NCBI GenBank assembly: GCA_037074615.1 | Contig: CM073518.1 | Coordinates: 2,418,001-2,482,000, forward strand | Source: Leucaena leucocephala | Lineage: Eukaryota > Streptophyta > Magnoliopsida > Fabales > Fabaceae | Direction: 5' to 3' | DNA: 64,000 nucleotides | The notes under the pieces: generated by a model | Database searches by the model: none | What the model was told of the DNA's origin: nothing | What the model saw: only the letters and a program-made list of their open reading frames with translations | Shown here: positions 25,600-38,143 of the stretch, in pieces | How positions within the stretch are numbered: position 1 is the stretch's first letter | Layout of the letters: every line of letters begins with the position of its first letter | Position numbers and translations under genes: made by a program

Positions 25600-26553
25600 G
25601 TTTTTTAAGGACAATTGTTATGGAAAATTGCATATTATATGATTGATTATATTAATTGTACTAATATTTTTTTAAAAAATAATAATTAATAAGGCTTTTA
25701 AATGATGGCCACGAGATTATTCGTAGAGGTATTACTGTTATTGTTAGCGAGACAACGACAAATTTATAGTAGTAGAAATGTTACGAACGGATAAAGAAGT
25801 ATTCGGCTCAGTTGCTAAATCTCATCACTAATATACACCTTTGTTTATAAGATTCCCCAGACTTGCAATATTTTTTGTTTCGCCAGACTCCAAAACTTAA
25901 TCAACCTTAATAAAAAAATAATTAAAACTAATTAGGTTCGCCGGATTGGGATTGAGATGCCGTAAAATTTAAAACCAGTAAACCGAAGAACAAATAAAAC
26001 GTAATTAAAGAAGATATTATCTTTCCTTTGGTAGAATAGACATGTATATAAACAAAGGTCAAATCACACGAAGGATTTAAACAAACAAGATTCTCAAAAA
26101 CAGGTTCCGTCGGATGGCGAACACGTGGCGCGACAGAATATTGGTTTTCTCCGCACAAAAGAAAATAAAAAAGTGGGGACCGCGGTCCGATAGAAGGATG
26201 GACAAAGATGAACACGTTGAAATTGGGAATGTAATTTTATATGTACACACACTATATACACGGGGTTTTAAAGCGGGGAGAAGAAGGAATCCGAAGGCTG
26301 TGGCTATTTTTTGGTTTGTTGTCTAATTTAATAGAATTTTATTCGATTATATTCAAATTTAATTTATATTGCGCAATTAGTTATAATAGGGTTTAACAAA
26401 CAAATTTTACATACGCTAAAATTTAAAATTAAAATTTTATTTAAATAATACTGAACTACTTATTATTCGGATTAACTTTTAATTTGGTTGTAGCCTTATT
26501 TGAATAATCTTGAACTCTTTAGCGCAGTATGAGGCCCCTTGATTTAGCTGAGG
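25600..26553. other. AT-rich intergenic DNA
   Basis: No gene seen. A G-box (acacgtgg) occurs near 26121 with no obvious gene start beside it. Confidence 0.45.
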
Positions 26554-27329
26554 CTATCTTTGTAAGCAGATGACGTCGAGGATAGCACAAGGCGTCAACG
26601 CAGTGAAAGAGTGAATGTTGCCTCCACTTCTCGGAAACAGTATCCTTGGCTCCTGTGCCGCTTTTACTGTTCCATCCATCACTTTGCTCGCCAATCCCCC
26701 CTGCATCCACTATTCCTCTGTCACCATCTACAATTATAACAACCGCTTTCTATTCGTCCCCAACACACCCCATCATTCTTCTCACGCATGTATTCACCTT
26801 CCAAAATATGGTCTTAAATCCTTGATTGCGACTTTATAGCACATGTTATGATTAATGGATTGTTTTACTTCATTAGGACCCGCAGAATTCAGAGTAAAAC
26901 GCCGAGCACATGAAAATAGAACTGACATGTTCGGCAGGCGCTGGCATCTAACTCGATCCAGTCATAAGCTTTAACGTAGACGGAGCCACACAGGACTTTG
27001 CTAAATACTGTCATTCCCGGATGATCATGAAGCCGAAATACTTTCCCTGCCGGTAAACAGAACACTCCCATCTGCACGTTCATCACACTAATCAATTCCC
27101 TCTTTCTCATTTCATAGCTACATATACTAAGCTAGCTTCTACTCACAGAGAAATGATCGCATTCATGGATGTGAATGCATGTTATCTCAGAGAAAGCTTT
27201 CGCACAAAGCAATCCCCTGCTACCACCACTCCCTGGGCTTGACATCCGAGAATCACCCATCCCAAAATCATCGATTCCCACATCAACAGCTTCAATCATC
27301 GATTCCCACCACAGCGTGTTGATCCCAAT
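26554..27329 (-). pseudogene. Plant cysteine oxidase (PCO) remnant
   Basis: Three coding blocks of a PCO/ADO-family thiol dioxygenase are visible. 27329-27147 gives VDVGIDDFGM ... ITCIHIHECDHFS and ends at a GT donor. 27071-26927 gives MGVFCLPAGKVFRLHDHPGM, then SKVLCGSVYVKAYDW. 26700-26554 gives ASKVMDGTVK, then LFPRSGGNIHSFTALTPCAILDV. PCOs oxidise N-terminal Cys of group VII ERF factors in oxygen sensing. The three His iron ligands (HDH and GGNIH) survive. Signs of decay: no N-terminal third upstream (stop at 27330-27332), the second and third blocks do not join in phase at obvious splice sites, and a TAG at 26554-26556 replaces the family C-terminus, with residues like SAYKDSLS in the next frame. 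A short local duplication (gtgggaatcgatgatt, twice) lies in the first block. An unusual functional gene is less likely. Confidence 0.7.
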
Positions 27330-28929
27330 TTACATTTTGCTGGAATGTTATTCCGACTATAAACAATAATGTTATGAGACTGGTATCTGTGAAACCAATT
27401 ATTTAGAGAAATGTTTTCTTGTTCTATCTTTTATAATCCCTCTAACAAGATCATGTTTATTACTTTCTTAATATTGGAGAAATTAGTTCGAGGTCAAAAT
27501 TGTTGACAACCTTTTAAGATTATAATTAAAGAAATGGGTTCTTTTTAATGTTATACGGATGCAGACATTCAATATCTATCAGTAGCTATTGTTCTTATTA
27601 TTGTCTACGTTTAGAAACAGAGTAAAATACCGTCCGCAGAATTATTATTCTGAAGTGTCAGCCAGGAAATGGCTAGGGGCTCTAGTTCCCCCTGACGACC
27701 CTTTTTTTTTTTTGTTAAATCCTGAGCCTACGAACGAAGTAAACGTTCTAGATACATATCTTAGTCATCTATCTAATGAGCGCAATTGGATGCTTGAATG
27801 ATCCTGGAGTGTCTATTTTTCTTTTTTAAAAAAAAAAGGGCATTACCATGTGTATGAAAGGGAGAGACCCTAGGCCGTGAGGAAGCTAGTAAAAAGGCAC
27901 CGCAATAAACCCTTAAGCTTTGATTCCAAATGGATCTAAAAGTTGACCCCATGTATGAGTATCGTGAGTCGCAAGAGCTTCTGTCTTTGTTGACTCATTA
28001 GTCTAATTTGTTAGTCACTGCTTTTGTCGCTCAAGCCAAGGTTGCAGCACCTGGATATCTTGATGCTCCGAAGAGATTTGGAACAGGGAATAACAGGGGA
28101 CACTCCTGGGTTTCGCCCATCCCATTTCACAGGACATAAGAACTATGATTATTCAACCGAAAGAAGCATTCGCTAACAGGGGCCTAAAATCTGGTAACTA
28201 TAAAGAAGTAACCAAAGAAAATAGACAATTAAGCTTCTACGTTACACCAGATTCAAGTCTGCGAATATAAACATTAGGATTACGCCACTAACATGTAACC
28301 TCTTCTATTAATTAATATAGCTGGATTTTCACTAGCACCTGCGGCATGATTTTTGAAAAATCGCATTGGAAAAAATCCTTATGGTAAAAACTTGTTAATA
28401 ATGTGTGTATACATAAATTGAATATACAGCCCGGTGAAAGCTGGTACTATTTTTTTCCCGATGGGATTTGTTTTTAAACGGGAAGCATGACCAATCTTCA
28501 TGGTCAAAAAAGAGTACAGAGTCGTAAGTCTTAAAAGAGAAACATGAGGGAAAAGTGCCCTACCGCCAGTCGATGTAGCAGGCCCACGAGAGAGAGTGTG
28601 TGTGAGAGAATTCACAACACCCAGACACACATCAAAAAATTGTGTTTGACAGCTGTCCCTGATTATTAGTTATTATTATTAGTTAATTAATTCAGGCGCA
28701 CAACACATCTCAGCCCCTCAAAATAAACAGAACTCGCCTTTTCCCTTGGATCCTACGGCCCAAGTTGCCTGTCCCGAAACCCCCTGCCTCCCGACGCAAT
28801 TATCGCTCCATTCGGCCCTCAAAAGCTTCTCTTTCTTCCTGTCCTTTCTCTCTCTTTCTCTCTCTACCCTCTCAAGTTCAACCCTCTTCCCCTAACCAGA
28901 TCAGATCTCATCCTGTCCGTGATCTGACC
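27330..28929. other. Intergenic; 14-3-3 promoter side
   Basis: No gene seen. The right end has CT-rich leader-like sequence (ctctctttctctctctacc near 28850) typical of plant 5'UTRs, immediately before the 14-3-3 start. Confidence 0.45.
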
Positions 28930-31165
28930 ATGGCGGCCACTTCCTCGCCTCGCGAAGAGAACGTCTACATGGCCAAGCTTGCCGAGCAGGCCGAGCGCTA
29001 TGAAGAGATGGTCGAGTTCATGGAGAAAGTCTCCGCCGCCGTCGACAACGAAGAACTTACCGTCGAAGAGAGAAACCTCCTCTCTGTTGCCTACAAAAAC
29101 GTCATCGGTGCCCGCCGTGCCTCCTGGCGTATCATTTCCTCCATCGAGCAAAAGGAGGAGAGCCGCGGTAACGAGGATCACGTCTCCGTGATCCGTGATT
29201 ACCGATCTAAGATCGAGACTGAGCTCTCCAACATCTGTGATGGGATCCTGAAGCTTCTCGATTCCCGTCTTATTCCCTCCGCTTCTTCCGGCGATTCAAA
29301 GGTCTTTTATCTTAAGATGAAGGGTGATTATCACAGGTACCTTGCGGAGTTCAAGACTGGATCCGAGCGCAAGGATGCTGCTGAGAGCACTCTCACTGCG
29401 TACAAAGCTGCTCAGGTTTCATCTTGACTTATTCTCTATCCATAAATATCACTTTAATTTTGTTGGCTGGCCTATACATTTCCTTGCAATTCTAATTAAT
29501 TCGCTGTTCGGATCTGTTAGGGCAATGGCCAGATTTACTTTGTTCTAGTACTGTCACGCATCACTCTCATTTCTTTACGTTAGTCCTTTCGGATTGCTGG
29601 ATTATGTTCGAATGTCTGCACGGGCCGGTTCTGTTGAACGTCATTTAAGATACTGGCATCTGTGCATGTTTGTTATGATCCTAATTTTTATTTTATTTAC
29701 AGATTTTTACACCTTCGGATTCGCATCATCTGGCCAATTTTTCCAATTTATTTTTTTGCTTATATCCAATATGTACTATATGGTCGTTATCAAACCCTAT
29801 GTGCCCATTGAGAAATGGGGTCATTTGCCTTTAATTATAAGAATTGATCTGCGCAATTTTCTTTTTCTTGGGAAATAGTGATTGTGACTGACTTCTTTTC
29901 CAAGTGTGGCTCTTTCATATGGAAATTACCCCGTGCGTAATACCTGAGATATATCTTTTTATGCAGGACATTGCAAATGCCGAGCTGCCTCCCACTCATC
30001 CGATTAGGCTTGGCCTGGCGCTGAACTTTTCTGTGTTCTACTATGAGATTCTTAACTCCCCAGACCGCGCTTGCAATCTTGCAAAACAGGTTAAAGATAG
30101 AGAAACTGAACATTCCCGTGTGTTTTCATGTCTTGAAGAGTTCTGCCATTTAAATTGGATTCCTTGATGTTTGCCGACGGTTAAACAATGTAATAAGCTG
30201 TGTGCTAAAATAATGGGACATATCATGAACTTGAATTCGGAAGACCTTCACTGCAACTTTATACTGCTTTGTAATAAATATTGAAGTAAATCTTGCTTTC
30301 AGGTTCTGGTTAAACTTTGTTTCTTTTTTCTTTCCTTTTGCCCCCAGTTTTGCTTCTTTTTCTCTGGGATTGTGTTATGCTAAGATAGAAAGCATCAAGA
30401 GATTCATATGGTATGAGTTCTTCTGTTCTTACGGTGCATCGGTTACTTATGAGCCATTTTCGCATGGATAATCACCAGGCTTTTGACGAAGCAATTGCTG
30501 AATTGGATACTTTGGGAGAGGAGTCATACAAGGATAGCACTTTGATCATGCAACTTCTTCGTGATAACCTCACCCTTTGGACCTCCGACATGCAGGTATT
30601 GACTAAGGGACTTGCCAGAGAATCGTCTCTCAGCATGGCTTCATTATCTTAACTTTATTTTTGTTGATGTTTGTGTTGCTATGCTTTCAGGATGATGGTG
30701 CAGATGAAATTAAAGAAGCGGCACCTAAACAAGATGAAGAAGCTAAGTGAGCTTATTTTACTTTTAATTAGGATTGTACTTCTCCTCTATATGTTTTAAC
30801 AAGGAGAAGGTGCTTGCTGCTAATCTCGATGGTACTGAGATTTTAGGCATTCATGTCTTTGTTATGAATTATGGATGTACTGGGCCCTTTTAGTTTGTCC
30901 TTCCATTTTTACGTGTTTCTTAATTGCCTATTTTATTGAGGACGTGGAAGTTTTTCATATATGCAATTGGAATTTTAAGATCATATTCTCTCTAGTGATC
31001 TTTTTATCCGTGATTCTTCAGCCGAGGCTGTTACTGGTATCTGTCTAGCTTATTATATTCACAGTGCTTGCCTTACATCTCTCATGCGCCAGTAACTCAA
31101 CTGTGCTTTATCCCATTTTCCATGGCCCTTTTTGTAAACTGCATGTCCTTAATTGCAGGATTTAA
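28930..31165 (+). CDS. 14-3-3 protein (GRF2/omega-like)
   Basis: Phosphoserine-binding dimeric adaptor of the cytosol and nucleus. Exons 28930-29415, 29967-30089, 30479-30595 and 30691-30746, plus a last exon from 31159 with the stop at 31163-31165. This gives 262 aa ending EEAKI. Both 14-3-3 signatures are intact: RNLLSVAYKNV near residue 43 and YKDSTLIMQLLRDNLTLWTS near the C-terminus, with the groove residues around GARRASWRI and DRACNLAKQ. If the last intron is not removed, TGA at 30748-30750 gives EEAK only (261 aa). The spliced form is preferred because, as I recall, the Arabidopsis omega isoform also ends in Ile after a short acidic tail. The start ATG at 28930 opens the family N-terminus ENVYMAKLAEQAERYEEM. 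Confidence 0.95.
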
Positions 31166-33346
31166 GACTCGTAATCCTCCGATCAAATGGTTGTAACTAA
31201 TTTTGTATCCGTTATCGGAGGAAAAATGCTCATGAAATCGTTTCAAGATTCTTTTCCTTTTTTGTTTGACCTTGGTTTCAAGATTCGAATTAATGGATTA
31301 GTCGGATGGTTGCTTTTTTTATTGGGCCATAATACTGTTCCATAAAGATCAAAACGGATTACAAACAGTTAAGGTTTGTCTTGGCTGATAAGTTTTATCT
31401 TTACATTGTAGGTGAGTCAATCTTTTTTTTTTTTAATTTTGTGACGAAAAAAAAGTATTGCCAAAGCACTTAAAATATAATTTTTTTTCATAAAATTAAG
31501 GATAATGTTATTAAAGTTAAAGGAAAAACTTAAAATAAGTCCTATGCATCTATTTCATAAAGTTTTTTAATTTCATTTTATCATGTATCTGTTTTTTTAT
31601 AATATATTTATTTAATTTAAACATATATAAATAATAGTTCACATGTTAAATTATAATTTCAGAATCTAATATAATAGATATAAGGAATTTGTTATACGTA
31701 CGATTAGTTTGGTGGGTTTGAAGGAAATGGGTAGGCGTCAACAATGTTTTGGTTGTGGAATTTCGTTCTACCTAGCCCCATAGGTGCTTGCTCCTACGAA
31801 AGCAGGTGTTGAATGCCCTGAAGTTAAACACTGTTTTTCCTTACAAATTGAAATAGTAAAAATTTAGTTTATTTGGTCAAGATACTCTATTAAAGTTTGA
31901 TGATCATCAGGATTATCTCGTAAACTCGCTGGTTCTTGTGATCCTACTAATTTTTAACTAGGTACTCATGTTTTTACAACGTGGAAGACGCGTCATTTAT
32001 GACAATTTCAATTCCATGCCAGCACCACCTTATATTTTGGGGCCAGTGAATCAGCACGACATAATTCTCATACTCACTGTTCCTTTTGTACTCCGTCACC
32101 ACCAACGTCATCTTTTGTTCCCCTCGTACATCGACTTCTTCCTAGAGAGTTGTTTCACCTTCACGAACCAATCTGAATATTGTCATGATTGAAAAACGGC
32201 AGATGAACGATAACGACCGGAGATTCTTCCATGTTTGGCAATAAGATGGATGCCTCAAGTTGCACCTGCATCCCGAAAGGCGAAAACCTTAAAAAAGTGG
32301 TTCCATTTTAGGGTTTACTTGGGACTCCATGAAATATTAGTATGGTTTAGAATCATTTATGTTTATGAAGTATTAACCAATCAGTTTTGAATAGTAAAAC
32401 AGCTGTCCCATATGTCTCTCTCGTGTCATGAAAGAAGTCATGGTTTTCCAGTGAATGGGGTGACAGCCATTTCCGTCCGGTTCTAGAATGCGAGTAGGCA
32501 TCAACAAAGAATGTGAACAAATAATTTTGTTCTGCCAAGGTAAAAATGAAACAGAGTATCCATTATAATTAGACATTTTTAAGAAATAATACCTGATTAT
32601 ATATAATAATTTATAAATAATTCAACTTAGTTTAGATTTTATGTGGCACTAAATTAGGGTATTCCAGAAACCTAAAAACACATATACAGTAATGTCGTCC
32701 TCATTTCCAGAACAGCTCACAGCCTTCGAAAGAAATAACTTAATTGCAATTACCCTGGGCGCGGAACCTCTATGAGAGAGATCCACGATCACCGCTGTCA
32801 AACCTGCTCTTATAAACGATAATTGCCCACCAAAATCAATCGAATATGCTAATATACGTAGAAGAATAGTTACGTTCGTATGCCATCATCAATTTGACTA
32901 AATTCCATAAATTTTAAGCCGGTTCGAATGAGTCTAACAACCTGGGGGAATTTCACCCCCATGACAAATTATATGTTTTCACACAATTACTTGTGTCTAC
33001 TGACTCACAACCAAAGGGCACCACGACATTACAGCTATAAAATCTTCGAAATGAGAGCAGTGACATCCCACTAAAATCGTAATTTTTATACTAGCTTACA
33101 ATATTTCTGATCGCCCAGTAGACCAAAGCACCAAAAAAAATGCAAAAAAATGTTGCCATCTCGTGTCTTTGGTATCCATTTACAGAATAAAACTACTAAG
33201 TAGTGGAGGGAGGGACTAGTATAATCAGTCCAACCACTACAAATTGAATGAACCTGAATCCCTCCAACCTAAAAACATGTACAAAACCCGCAAACCAAAT
33301 CAAACGTGAAACAAACAGCGTTCTACTCAGATTTACCTGAACCAGT
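31166..33346. other. Convergent 3' flanks of 14-3-3 and VQ9
   Basis: AT-rich DNA between two convergent genes. No further gene or repeat with clear borders is seen. Confidence 0.5.
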
Positions 33347-33601
33347 TCAAAGAACTCTCGACCTTGGGCTCGGAACGGGCACCGTCGGCGAGAGGGGCAA
33401 CTGAGGAAACCCTAGTTGACCCGAGGGAGGCGAAAAGAGAAGACTTGGGGAAAGCAAAGGATATGGCGACCTTGGCAAATTCCAGCATCCGAAAGGGACT
33501 GGCGAAGCCGGTATCTGAAACTGCGGTTGCGCCAGCGCACTTGCTGAGGTTTGTGAAGGAATCGCCTCCTGCTGCATCGGCGTGACCCGCGATTGAGGGC
33601 C
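33347..33601 (-). pseudogene. VQ9 C-terminal coding tail beyond an in-frame stop
   Basis: Directly after the TAA that ends the VQ9 frame, the same frame stays open for 84 further codons. It spells sequence resembling the conserved VQ9 C-terminus: PFGCWNLPRSPYPLLSPS, then SGQLGFPQLPLSPTVPVPSP, with its own stop at 33347-33349. As I recall, Arabidopsis VQ9 ends in a closely similar stretch. The tail therefore appears to be coding sequence separated from the gene by one stop codon and not by a frameshift or an intron. Confidence 0.8.
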
Positions 33602-34354
33602 TTAAGGCTCTGGCTGAGGCTGTTGTGGAGCCATATTGTTCCAGCGAGGTGAGACTAAAGGAGCTAAGGGCGGAAAACCGGAGAACTGCTTGGGATTCCA
33701 ATCCAGGTTGGACGTGGAATTCTGGAGATAGCGCATATATGCGGAAACGGGAGATTCTGCGTGGACGGACGGAAAAGGTGGCAGAGGAGATAACGGTGGA
33801 AGCGGTCTCACAAAGTCAGAGAAATTAGCGACATAACCAGCGTTAATGGGGTTGCTAGTCGACGCCGAAGCGGCGGTAAACGGAGGCGGTTGAGGGCGGG
33901 GTACAGCGCCGCCTAGCAAGGGGGGCGGGCCATTGGTAATCTGCGCGAGGGGAGGAGGGCGTATCCGCTGAAGGCGAGAGCTGGGGGGCTTGGGCTGTTG
34001 AATAGGAGGCGGAGTGGAGATGCGCTCGTGAGCAGGTGAACCAGTGAGCTTCTGGACTACATCCCTGAAGTCGTTCTTGTTGATGTTGTAGACAGGAGGC
34101 TGATGCTGCAAATTCTGCTGCTGCGCTGGCGCCTGAGCCGCCGGTTGTGGCTGACCGTGATCATCGGGCATGTGGGTCTGGGACTCGGAGAGAGAAGAAT
34201 CAAAGGAGGGTTTTCGAAGAGAGGGCTTGGAGATCTTGTGGGAAAGCTTGTTGAGGTGCCTGAGATTCGTGGGAGTGATGGTGCCATTGCTACTGCTGGG
34301 CGTGGCTCCTGAGGTAGTAGAGGAGTCCGCAGAGGATTGGCAGCTTTTATCCAT
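33602..34354 (-). CDS. VQ9: VQ motif protein, VQ9-like
   Basis: Intronless, 250 aa to the TAA at 33602-33604. The VQ core FRDVVQKLTG lies at residues 96-105, in the longer block VYNINKNDFRDVVQKLTGSP. Proline-rich stretches follow (RLQRIRPPPL, SPLPPFPSVHAESPVSAYM). VQ proteins are nuclear cofactors of WRKY transcription factors; VQ9 of Arabidopsis is known as a WRKY8 partner in salt responses. The start was taken as ATG 34354 (MDKSCQSSADSS) and not the ATG four codons upstream, because it matches the family N-terminus. The frame is cut short of the family length of about 310 aa; the missing C-terminus lies in frame just past the stop. A TATA-like tatata lies about 135 bp upstream (near 34490). 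Confidence 0.9.
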   Translation of the reverse strand: MDKSCQSSADSSTTSGATPSSSNGTITPTNLRHLNKLSHKISKPSLRKPSFDSSLSESQTHMPDDHGQPQPAAQAPAQQQNLQHQPPVYNINKNDFRDVVQKLTGSPAHERISTPPPIQQPKPPSSRLQRIRPPPLAQITNGPPPLLGGAVPRPQPPPFTAASASTSNPINAGYVANFSDFVRPLPPLSPLPPFPSVHAESPVSAYMRYLQNSTSNLDWNPKQFSGFPPLAPLVSPRWNNMAPQQPQPEP

Positions 34355-34390
34355 CACACTAAACAAAACACACGCTCTCTCTCTCTAGAT

Positions 34391-37300
34391 CTACAATCTC
34401 TAAACTCTCCCCGGGGATAGCAGAGCTATGGTGGGTTCATGTGGTGGGCTTCCTCTCATCGCAGACTGTGAGTAGGGACAGAGATGACTATATAGATAAA
34501 TATATTTTTGTTAGGCTTAAAGGGATATGGTCAAGTTCCAAGACTCTTAACATGTTTTTCCTGCAAGTTTTCCCGAGCGGCGTTATGATGGCGGCGCAAA
34601 AACAAAAAAGAAAGAAAGAAAAAATAAGGGAATATGTATGTCTCTTTACGCTGCCTATGCTCAGCCTCTCTTTCTCCTCGTCCCCTTTCACTGCTTTTAA
34701 TATTTTGTACGCAACGGTAACATAGGTATCATTAAAATATACAAATCTCAAAATATAATCATATGAAATCACGTAACTCTTATGAAGTCCTAGAAACTAC
34801 TTTTGAGATAAACTTTTATAAAAAGTTTAATTCTAAAACATCTTCATAGGAATTAAATCATTTTGACAGATACCACGATAGTATTACCATTTACATATTC
34901 AGACAATAGTCAGGGGTCATTCTCCCTTTTCTTTCTCTTCTGGTGCCAAATATTAAATGTGTCTACCGGGATTTAAACATTGATTCTTGAGAGATTAAAC
35001 ACTTATACACGATTTAAATGTACCTGCCGAATATTTGTAATGTATGCGGTGCTTAAAAGAGGGCAAGCGACAGGAAGCGCAAAAGGAGGGAGGCAATAGA
35101 CGATCTACATATAGCTTGTTGGCTTTGATAAGCTCCTTTGCCAGTTCAATTAATTAGACGTTGGTCAGTCGTCCCGCAGTGTGCAAGGGTCGGTGGTGTT
35201 GGCTTCTTTCCGAACGAGGATACGCCAAAATGGAAAAAGAAACCTTTGTGGGGGCCGAGGCCGATTCACGAGTCCAGTAAAAAACTCACCCATGACCGGT
35301 CAAACCTGAACGCCCGAGATCCCTTGGCTCTTATACACTTGGCGACGGAATCTTGAATCATGTCCCTCCAACCTCAAAATGATTGCCCCCCCGGGACTCG
35401 CCATTTACAGCGCCAAACAAAAGTCATACGGAAAGCAGGCGGCCCCCCAGGAGGACAAAAGGGCACACACATATAGAAATAAAATGCCAACACGCTCTGA
35501 CTTTTACGGGCTTGTATTTATATTTCCTAATTCATTCATTCTTCCACTTCTATAGAGAACTTAACAAGTGAAACATTTTATTTTTATTCTTTAGTCACTC
35601 GACACTTCACGTTTAAAGTAAGGGACCAGGAAAATAACAACGACTTTCAGGTAAAGAACCCTAAAACAGAACGACTCAGCCCAGCAGCAGAGAGGGAGTG
35701 GAGAGATTTTAAAGATTCGGTTTGAGTCAACAAATCCTGTCAAAGCTACTAACACGTAGAGGACGCCCATGATCCATTGATGCCACCGCTGACGCGATCG
35801 AAGTGATCCGCCAGATTCGGAAAGGAAAAAAAGACCTTTAAAATTCAAACTCAACCTTTTTTTCCCCTCCTCTCCTAATTAATTTTGACCATGTTAACTA
35901 ATTATATAGACCGAATAATATCCTAGAAGAAGATGGAAGTTGCAAATTTTATAACCCTCTTTTCGCGGATTCAAAACTACGCAGTATGCTCATATGGATG
36001 CCACACGGCAAATCTAAAATGGGGAACTCTGAGATTTTCGGGCTCTAGAGAAGAGGTGTTTATGAAAGCTCATAATCGTGGTAACTCGTGCCGGTAACCA
36101 AAGAAAGGTTTGTTTTAAGATGAATGGCGTGTAAAAGGGGCAAGCGTGTCAGAACCTGATCAACATAGTTTCGTGGGAGTGATTAGAGTTAGGTACATGG
36201 CTTTTGTTTTCGACCATCCACTGACAAGTTGCTTAAACCTGTGGACAGGGATGGGAAGCTAACCAGTCGCGTTCTAAAGCAACCCTTTTTTTCTTGCGAT
36301 AATAATTGTAATCGGCTTGATTATGCAAAACAACCTACTAGTTGTTATTACTCCTTATTCACTGCCTCGTAGGCTCTGTTGGAGGGGCATCCACTCACCC
36401 ACCCTTTCCATCAATTATATGCATATATTCGACAATGAGCGAACTCTACCGTGCGCATGACACTATTTTTCATGTTGTTGTTCCAGCCTCCGGGGCTTTG
36501 TTCTTGTCTTTGTCCCGATGAGATAGTTACATGTATATTAAATTAAAACATATAATAAAAGATAAGGGGCTTAGGGACAAAACTTCACATTCGATGGGAA
36601 CAAAGAAGGAAAGAAGAGCATATCCCTTGTTAGCGGTTGATTAGTCTTGGTAACGCACTCATTTAAATTTGACCGCAGTTTTTCTAACGTCCATGCGACA
36701 CAGAGCCTCCTTTTATCAGCAATGCAGCAATTTTTTTAAAAACCTTTTAAAACTATTTCCTTGTTTTGTCGTGTATGCATGTGGATTATATCAAAACACG
36801 TAACCACCTGAATGATCTCACCTAATCTTATGCGTGCCTGTTGTAATTCTTGGGGATAAGTATTGAGATCGTGCGTAGTTTTCTAGGACTTATGACCCTT
36901 TTATTTCCTTTTGGCACCTGTAGTGAAACTCATCTGTGCGGGTCTCGTTTCTCCTTGTCCCGAGATATGGTGCCTGGTGCCTGGTGCCTGGTGCCTGGTC
37001 AGATTTCAGGCGTTGCTTGCTTGTGCAGCTACTCTGTCATCATCCCCGTCTCACCCCACAGTTAAGAGAAATTTTCAGTAAATTTTGATCAGTAAAAGAT
37101 TCGGATTACGATTCAGTGCTTTCAATCATGAAAAGCACTGAATATTTCCCTTTAAACTCGCTCTACATGATAACTTTACCACTCGTATTTCTGCATTTAC
37201 GTTAGATCACAACCAATTAGCATGCTTCAGGTCTGGTTCTAGGAGGGCAACTGTCCCTGTTTTTTATTTTTCATATAACATGGTTCCGTGATTGAACTTA

Positions 37301-37694
37301 GACCCACGTAGGTCGTCGAGGTGTAGTGAAATGTGCATAGAGATACACCGACCCTGCCCATGAATAGAAAACAAAACAATAATAATTGCACTAAGATTAG
37401 AAATATTATAGTATAAACCTAGGTATATAGGAGTTAGGATGTCTCTCAAAATATCGCGATTGAAACTACAATAAAGTGATACTCCCTAAAGATCGAATAT
37501 ATTCTAAATAGTTGTATGTCTCACCTTTTTACTAATTAAACTCATAGACAATGGGTATACGTATTTAAATTTTATTCATTGGTGTAATACTGTATTTCAT
37601 GGGGTGCAGAGAACAATTTGCTCAGCCACTATTTTATTGGTAAATCTTTTTGGGCTCTACGTTTGTCGGTGTGTGGGAGTGTAAGTACGCGACT
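34391..37694. other. Intergenic, no gene seen
   Basis: Over 3 kb with only short unconserved frames. It includes a GGTGCCT tandem repeat (four units, 36969-36996). Nothing else is supportable. Confidence 0.5.
36969..36999. repeat. GGTGCCT tandem repeat
   Basis: Four perfect copies of the 7-mer GGTGCCT followed by a partial unit. Isolated short minisatellite in intergenic DNA. Confidence 0.9.
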
Positions 37695-37880
37695 AACAAG
37701 AGTTATTTTAAATGATAAGCGGTTCGATATCGTTTAAGTGAGATCTTGAGTTTGAGTCTTAGCATATGAAAATTTTCGTTTAAAGACTCATCTACTATAA
37801 CTAAATGTGTAACACGAGTTAGATTTAGATATAATCAAAATAAAATTTTAATAAATTGAGTGGATAAAAGAAAAAAAAAA
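37695..37880 (+). repeat. tRNA-derived SINE, decayed copy F
   Basis: Forward copy of the same SINE family with many C-to-T and G-to-A changes. The head reads gataagcggttcgatatcg, the B-box region ttgagtttgagtcttag, and the body acacgagttagatttagata in place of the GC-rich consensus. It ends in a 10-base A tail. The pattern fits deamination of methylated cytosines in an old silenced copy. No target-site duplication was resolved. Confidence 0.75.
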
Positions 37881-38143
37881 CAACTGAGAGAGGAACAACA
37901 TGGGTCGAAAAACGTAAAAGAAGAGGCCCAAAACCCAGGGTGTTTGGGGGTCCACCCGAATAACAGCTTGTTCGTATTGACTCCCCAATGGTGTCGGGTC
38001 CAACTCCTCCCGATCAAACACGTGTGTCTCCCACATTCTAGGTGCCTTTGGCCATGACCCCTCTTTGCCTTTGCAGCCACTATTCCAGACTCAACCTACA
38101 GGGTGTTTATAAAATCCGCAGTACATACTTTTTTTGAGTTAGA

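Noticed and set aside
27589..27801. Plus-strand frame that at first looked like a transposon protein piece
   Set aside because: No conserved motif; includes a phenylalanine run from a poly-T tract.
33625..34388. Plus-strand frames opposite VQ9
   Set aside because: Shadows of the proline-rich VQ9 coding strand.
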